Below are positions 58,536 through 64,000 of a stretch of DNA of 64,000 nucleotides, piece after piece. Source of the stretch: Nilaparvata lugens (taxonomy: Eukaryota; Arthropoda; Insecta; Hemiptera; Delphacidae); assembly GCF_014356525.2 (NCBI RefSeq), contig NC_052508.1, positions 56,182,497 to 56,246,496 on the forward strand, written 5' to 3'. A model generated the notes under the pieces. That model was not told where the DNA came from, made no database searches, and saw only the letters and a list, made by a program, of their open reading frames with translations. The position numbers and the translations under genes are program-made. Positions within the stretch are counted from its first letter, which is position 1, and every line of letters starts with the position of its first letter.

Positions 58536-59642
58536 AAAATTATAAACATGCAATCTCTTATCAAAATTCAATTCATTTTCAAAGTCTGGATACGGAATAC
58601 TGATTGATTCTCATTGTCGAATACAGTAGACCTTCTATAAACCAGATCAATTGAAACCAGAGTTGGTCCTTGTGAACCGGAGAAAATTTACAGGCAGTCT
58701 ATGTAACCAAAAATTCATCGCAGTAAACAGGGCTGGATTTCTCAGTAGGCCAGGTAGGTCCAGGTCTATGGGCACAAGCCCCCAAGTTACGCACGTCCAG
58801 AGTGCGAAAAACCGACTAGAAATAAAAATGAGAAGCCAATTCGATGTATTTATTTATGAATCAGGCTAATAAGACATTCTGATTACAAAGATTCATTGAA
58901 CTACATAGATTATTTTTGAAACGGTATTTTCAACTTTCAAGGAGCCATCCATTAATTTTCAAATCACCCATTTGCAATCATGGACGCATGCACTCATTGG
59001 ACTCGATATTATTATTATATTTTAAACCCGTGTTTTCAACATCCAAGCAATGATTTTATTATTTTTAAACAACACATTTGCAATCAATGATTGTTAATGT
59101 AAGCAGCTTTGGGTCAAACTCTCGAAAACAGACTGCCACTTAGTATTAACTTGAAAATTTCTTGAAAAATGTATTTTTTACTCTGGAATACAGTTTCTGT
59201 GTTCCCTTTTATTCACGTCAGAACTCGGGTCTACGACCTAAGCCTGACTTGAACACGTGCTTTTTGAATGCTTACTACATTCCGACTCCCCAAATTCTGC
59301 ATTATTATCGTTTAATACATTTCTGAGTAGAGGGCAATAATAATGTAAGAGTGACTGGATTGGTAGGCTAGTCCATGCTTCAGAAGCCAAGAAGCTGTCT
59401 GATAAGTTGGTCAATAAGGTCAATAAGTTGAGTAGTCGCCATTTTACGTTTACAGCTCGCTACCAATAGGAATCGAGCAGCTTGAGGAAGTCTCATGCAA
59501 GACATTGTCCACTGAGACTGCTCGTCGAATTTGGGGCGTGGCTTACATAACCATATATTTGTGTATTGAGTTAGTTCTACCTTTCTCCACTAGAATGATG
59601 TCTCTCTACAAATTATCGGAGTAAACAAAGTAGTAAGTAAGT
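58535..59642 (+). repeat. 1.1-kb direct repeat, copy 2
   Basis: Same order of landmarks as 56979-58080: ACCGGAGAAAATTTACAGGC, GGGCTGGATTTCTCAGTAGG, AGCTGTCTGAT and CACTAGAATGATGTC. It has a small local duplication (GGTCAATAAGGTCAATAAG) not present in copy 1. Confidence 0.9.
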
Positions 59643-59995
59643 TATATTCGTTGAAAATTTTAAAATAATTATGAATTACATCATGATATGGTTTTCAAGC
59701 AATTAACACCTACATTATAGAAAATGAAAGACCTGCTACAGATTTCAAAAAAAAATGGTTTAGAAGAGTAATTCTAACTAGTGTTGGGAAAAATTTTGGG
59801 CCAAATTCCTAAATACGACCTTGTCAGTATACTTTATATACTGTAGATATGTTGAAATTTTTACTGCTCAGTGGATTCCATCTTCCATCACACACAATAG
59901 TTTGTATTAATGGAAGGACGATTTATCATGAGTTATTCAAATGATCAATCATGACAGTTGATTATCAGCCCAAAATTAAAATCCATCATGCACTA

Positions 59996-60190
59996 TAAAT
60001 GTGCGTACAGACTTTCGCTCTGCTCCGCAATCGAACGTCACTCGAGCAGATCGATTGATGATCGACCAGGGAGCAACAGTGGAACATCTCCCGTAACGTT
60101 TATGATCGGTGCGAGTGCGCAGTGATGGCGGGACGAGGGCGGAGCATGCGCGGGGCGGATTGGAGGCGCGTATATCTGTACGCACCTTTA
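59996..60190. mobile_element. 195-bp GC-rich MITE with GTGCGTACAGA ends
   Basis: TAAATGTGCGTACAGA at the left and TCTGTACGCACCTTTA at the right, the same terminal family as 16098-16249. The interior is unusually GC- and CpG-rich (GAGGGCGGAGCATGCGCGGG). The open frame inside is not a gene. Confidence 0.75.
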
Positions 60191-60441
60191 GATTATAAGA
60201 TAGCTCATCAACTAATATTTTGTTACCATTTGTCATGATTTAAATAATATATTATGGAATTTCTATAATGAAGCTATAGTCTATGGTTCAAGAAAAGTAT
60301 CTCAAATCATAATATTATCAATCTGTGAACATGTATTTAATAGAAATTACACGTTTCAAAAATGTCATGCATGTGTAACAAAACCTTATTTTTATTTATT
60401 CTAACCAAATCATTCAACTGAAATTTCTGCAAATTTAATAC

Positions 60442-60632
60442 CTGTTAGACAAATACATGATATTAAAATCCCGGACAATGAATTTCACAACCCTGTTTCC
60501 GGCTTTGGTTACAGAGACTTCAAACACCGGAGAACCGTTGAAGCTTGAATTTATGCGAATCTGTTCAATAAACAAGAACAAGCGCGCCACAATCAACTCA
60601 CTCCGAGTTTCATTCAGCTCCAACAATTCCAT
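60442..60632 (-). CDS. Candidate first coding exon, unknown protein
   Basis: ATG 60632 (context GTGAAAATGG) opens 63 codons plus 2 bases, ending at an AACAG/GTATTA donor. The product begins MELLELNETRSELIVARLFL and contains SPVFEVSVTKAGNRVVKFIV. It looks like globular protein, with CpG-containing upstream sequence at 60640-60720. I do not recognise the family. Downstream exons should lie at lower coordinates with a phase-2 acceptor; none was confirmed. The 55230-55430 frame is in the wrong phase to join directly. Confidence 0.4.
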
Positions 60633-60639
60633 TTTCACA

Positions 60640-61188
60640 TGAAAGTGCGATTCCTAGAGAATGCAGCGCGCGTTTATGGTCTTCCTGTTGTCCTACAATA
60701 TTCCGAACGACGTTCGAAACCGTACAACTACATGAGAAAGTAACGTATGCATATGGAAGTGCTCATAATTTAATTGGCCGAGCGGGGAAATTTCCTCCAC
60801 GTTTCTGCAGTACAGTATTCAGAGTCCAACCATTTTCCACTTGAAGAGTGCCAATTGCCACCGACTCACAAGAGCGTATGCGATCAAAACAAATTGAGTT
60901 TAACGAGATACGGTACAATTTACGTACATTTGGTTCATGATTTTCGTCAATTAGTACGTTCTCTGAATAACTGGTGTCTGGTATGCGTTACTCTAGTGGA
61001 AGAAACAGGAAAATCATAATGGAATTAAATAAGAAACTCAATTGAAAAATAAAAATGATGAAACTGAAATGGAAAATTCATGACCAGTATAATCTTATTT
61101 TCGGCACTTGATTCTACATTGATTAATATGCATTTATGATTATGGATAACAGCTTATATATTTAAAAGCTTGTTCGTCATATTAAAGC
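60640..61188. promoter_or_regulatory. Putative divergent promoter region
   Basis: Lies between the candidate minus-strand exon at 60442-60632 and the plus-strand signal-peptide exon at 62101. CpG-containing at 60640-60720. No firm core promoter element was recognised, and the plus-strand frame at 60774-61019 has no domain. Confidence 0.25.
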
Positions 61189-61518
61189 TGCGTTTACACC
61201 GGAGTTAATAACACGAGTTACACGTTTAATAATAACAAAAAGTTATTAACTTGACTGAATCATCGAAGATTTCTCTTAACAATTTCTATGGATATTGTTC
61301 ATCATATTAAAGGTGCGTTTACACCAGAGTTGATAACACGAGTTATTAACAAAAAGTTATTAACTTGACTGAATCATCAAAGATTTCTCTTAACAAAAGT
61401 TCCTTGTTGTTGAAGAAAATGTTATTAACATACAGTATGTTATAAAGTTATTTGACATTTGTTAATAACAAAAATGTTAAAAACTTTTGTTATTGACTCC
61501 GGTGTAAACCCAGCTTAA
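61189..61518. mobile_element. MITE with TTTACACCGG ends, 5' part duplicated in tandem
   Basis: Left end AAGCTGCGTTTACACCGGAG and right end GACTCCGGTGTAAACCCAGC are inverted copies. The left 120 bases are repeated once (61189 and about 61310), with GTTATTAACTTGACTGAATC in both. Rich in TTATTAAC words throughout. Non-coding. Confidence 0.7.
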
Positions 61519-62090
61519 GTTGTGTTATATCCATTTTTCTCTGAAAGAGAACCTCTCACACATTCTATTTAATTCAAAATTGAATCAATTGGAGAGAAAT
61601 GATAAAATTGAAAAACCTTGAGAAGGTTAATTACCAGAAATGTATTCTCTGAAATGAATAATGTTGGAGCAGTGATAGAATGAATAGGTATAAATGAATC
61701 ATGTTTTCATTTTGAAAACAACAATATTATCCACGCTCACATGAATGTTATCAAATCTATTTGATTGGTGATCTGAACCCATTTGGATAAGTATCACAAT
61801 AAATATTGGATGAATGTGATGATATTGCGCTAACGAGCTAACTAATCATCATAAATACCATGGATCCCATTAAAATATTCTATGTCTCTTGATTTCAGCA
61901 GATAAGCTGTTATCCAAGCTATTTATCAAAGATAACATCAATAGGAAATGAAATAATCAACTTTCATCCTTTGTTGTTTGAATGAGTATCCTGAATATGG
62001 ATTCTGAATTTTTGAAATGTTGGAGATTAATTTTGTACTCTGTGATCTCACATCATTCAAGTTCATATGAGTTATCAACATAAGATTTTC
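61519..62090. other. Upstream of the signal-peptide exon; nothing firm
   Basis: AT-rich. An acceptor-like TAAGATTTTCAG ends at 62090, so part of this interval is probably a 5' UTR intron. Confidence 0.35.
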
Positions 62091-62100
62091 AGATGTAAAC

Positions 62101-62196
62101 ATGGACAACAAAATGATTTTCTATACACTGTGCTTTATACTTGTTATGGAATTGGTTGTATGCTTCGACTTCCCGGGAATCGATACAGTTCAAAAG
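62101..62196 (+). CDS. Candidate secreted-protein first coding exon (signal peptide)
   Basis: An acceptor (TAAGATTTTCAG, ending 62090) is followed by a 10-base leader with a near-ideal insect start context (AAACATGG). The exon encodes 32 residues, MDNKMIFYTLCFILVMELVV then CFDFPGIDTVQK, and ends exactly on a codon at a GTAATT donor. Residues 6-20 are strongly hydrophobic after a short polar start: a typical signal peptide, with cleavage likely near VVC/F. The mature part begins FDFPGID. The next exon should be phase 0; two AG sites tried downstream (near 62815 and 62933) run into stops, so it probably lies beyond the window. I do not recognise the protein. Confidence 0.5.
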
Positions 62197-64000
62197 GTAA
62201 TTAATTAGATATACAATTGAAAATTGAATACCTCAATCAATCAATCAAGAATATGCTTTACTCCACAATACAGTAAGTACAAAAATGATTAATAATATAA
62301 AATACAAATAATAAAGTACTTTCTAACGGTACATTTTGGTAACAATAAAAATTTCATTAATTATTGAAATGGATTAATAGGTCTGAGTCTGAAAAACAAA
62401 AATATTTGTCACCAATGGTACTATCAGTCAACAATAAAGATAAGACGATATCGACTAGAAAGGCTAAGATTATTGATAACAATTTGAAATGGAAATCATT
62501 TTTCAATTATTTAATAAAACGATAATATTGTATTAATTTGAGGTTGGGTTCTTTGTGAATAACGCTTGTCGGCTATATCAATAACGGTCAAGCTGAACAT
62601 CTGCAATTCGATCGGTTACTCTCGAGCAAAAAAATTGCAAGTAGTTAGCATTCGTTAAGACGAGGACAAAAGGGTTTTGTAACTTACAGCATGCAAAATA
62701 AAGGACATAAACGTTCAAAGAAGCAAATATAAATTTCTATTATATATCTATGTGAGCAAATAAAAATCACGAAAACACAATAAAAATGAAAGGGAAGTGA
62801 GATCTAATTTTTCTAGGCGCACTAACACTGTAGCACTTTTGTACAAAAATTGGGTGATAAACCATCAGAGCTCAGTATTTGTTAGGCGCTGAAAAATAAT
62901 AATTCAAAAGTCTCCACGTGGTCCTTTTTAGAATTATGAGAATTTATAATTATTGTATGTAAACCTGTATGTAATTATTGTATTGTATGTGAACCTGTAT
63001 GTAATTATTGTATTGTATGTAATTATTACATGTAAACCTGTATCTAGAATAAATTAAAATTTAAGTGTAAATATATTTATGAATAACCTCTTAATATGCC
63101 CATGTACTGCGGACTATTTGACAATATTAAATTGCATCATCGCGGATTTATTGAAATCCACCAATAGGAGGAGATATTTGAATTTTATGCAAATTTAGAA
63201 TTGGAAGTATCGTCGAAAAAGAATAAGGAAAGATCTACTGCCCACTTGCTTGCCAGAGACCAACCAACATGAGAGCAATAGACTGATTCCCTTATAAGAA
63301 TTAATTTTATTTATTGCCAAAGTTTAAATCTTAAAAACTCCTAATAAGTAATGAACCTAACTCAGTGAAGCCGCTCTATGACATGTTGAGTTATTAAATT
63401 AAATATCTCCATTGGAAAGGACGACAGCAGCCCACCAGAAAAGGCATAGGACACACGAGGCTAATTCATGCCACATGTTTAAATTTGTGAAAAATCTATG
63501 CACATGAGTTACAGAAATATAATTTCCTAAGAGGGCCCTCAGTGCAACGAATTAATAGAAATTTCATAAAGCTAGCTCGTCGAAGGTTTTACTTCAAAAT
63601 CAAGCTTGATTTAAACTTAATTGTGCAAATAGTTATAACTAAGGGAAAAGTCTTATTAAGAACTTTCATAAGAATAAAATGTCCAATTGTATATCAAAGT
63701 TCATAATATAAATCATTTATCTGAATTCCACTGATGGCCGAACTCATACCCTGAAAATCAATATTTGAAATCTCTAATGTTGTTGGAATTCTGGATTATA
63801 AAATTCTTATTCGATAAGCAGAAGCGACTGAATGATTGAGCTACAGATATCTTCAATATATGCTGATAGGAAAATTATGAAAATTATTAGTTGATGCTAT
63901 TAAGCAGAATAATGCCCGGTTGCAGAGTCCACACATAACTCTCATAAATGTAAGACATAAACTAAAATCATACACATAAACTGTTGGTCATTGCTCAGTC
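62197..64000. other. Probable intron; tandem repeat at 62945-63045
   Basis: A CAATCAATCAATCAA-tailed retroposon fragment lies at 62238-62335, and a tandem repeat of TGTAATTATTGTATTGTATG units with CCTGTATG spacers at about 62945-63045. Positions 63535-63600 are an inverted match to 3797-3860. No second exon of the signal-peptide gene was found. Confidence 0.45.

Noticed and set aside
59976..60236. 86-codon minus-strand frame, Arg/Ser-rich
   Set aside because: Falls within the GC-rich MITE at 59996-60190.

Overview
Eukaryotic, AT-rich nuclear DNA with very low gene density, intron-containing genes and dense interspersed repeats. The recurring repeat families (a CA-rich element near 23.5-24.3 kb, palindromes built on GCGAGCGAAGCGAGC, short TIR elements) and the protein sequences suggest a hemipteran insect, probably a planthopper such as Nilaparvata. 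That assignment rests on recollection of repeat families and was not tested by search. There are no bacterial operons, CRISPR arrays, rRNA or tRNA genes that I can see.

Layout. 1-6.7 kb: no gene, interspersed repeat fragments. 6.7-10.5 kb: a Penelope-like retroelement (PLE) on the minus strand, with reverse transcriptase and GIY-YIG domains, two direct pLTRs and an extra inverted tail copy, all between 15-bp target-site duplications. 11.2-11.6 kb: a large AAAT microsatellite. 11.9-12.6 kb (minus): a single-exon gene for a CCDC103-type dynein-arm attachment factor, the best conserved gene here. 14.4-16.3 kb: a foldback PLE derivative followed by three small TIR elements in a row. 16.3-21.3 kb: CpG- and GA-rich DNA, minisatellites and a long hairpin-forming inverted repeat. 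21.3-33.3 kb: mostly featureless, with one TIR-like element. 33.7-51.7 kb (minus): a four-exon gene, assembled here from splice sites and matching phases, encoding a 184-residue protein with two CX2CX12HX5H zinc fingers. Its introns hold a Harbinger-like element, PLE palindromes, a hAT-like MITE and a 132-bp tandem repeat that abuts a splice acceptor. 52-60.2 kb: repeats, including a 1.1-kb direct duplication. 60.4-62.2 kb: two candidate first exons pointing away from each other, one (plus) encoding a signal peptide.

The two well-supported genes show no obvious functional link. The strongest theme is the PLE family. At least five copies of a compact hammerhead-ribozyme-like motif lie in the pLTRs, and PLE ends repeatedly occur as head-to-head foldbacks, including a small non-coding one with its own target-site duplication. 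Most of the remaining long open frames are low-complexity or shadow frames and are not annotated as genes.
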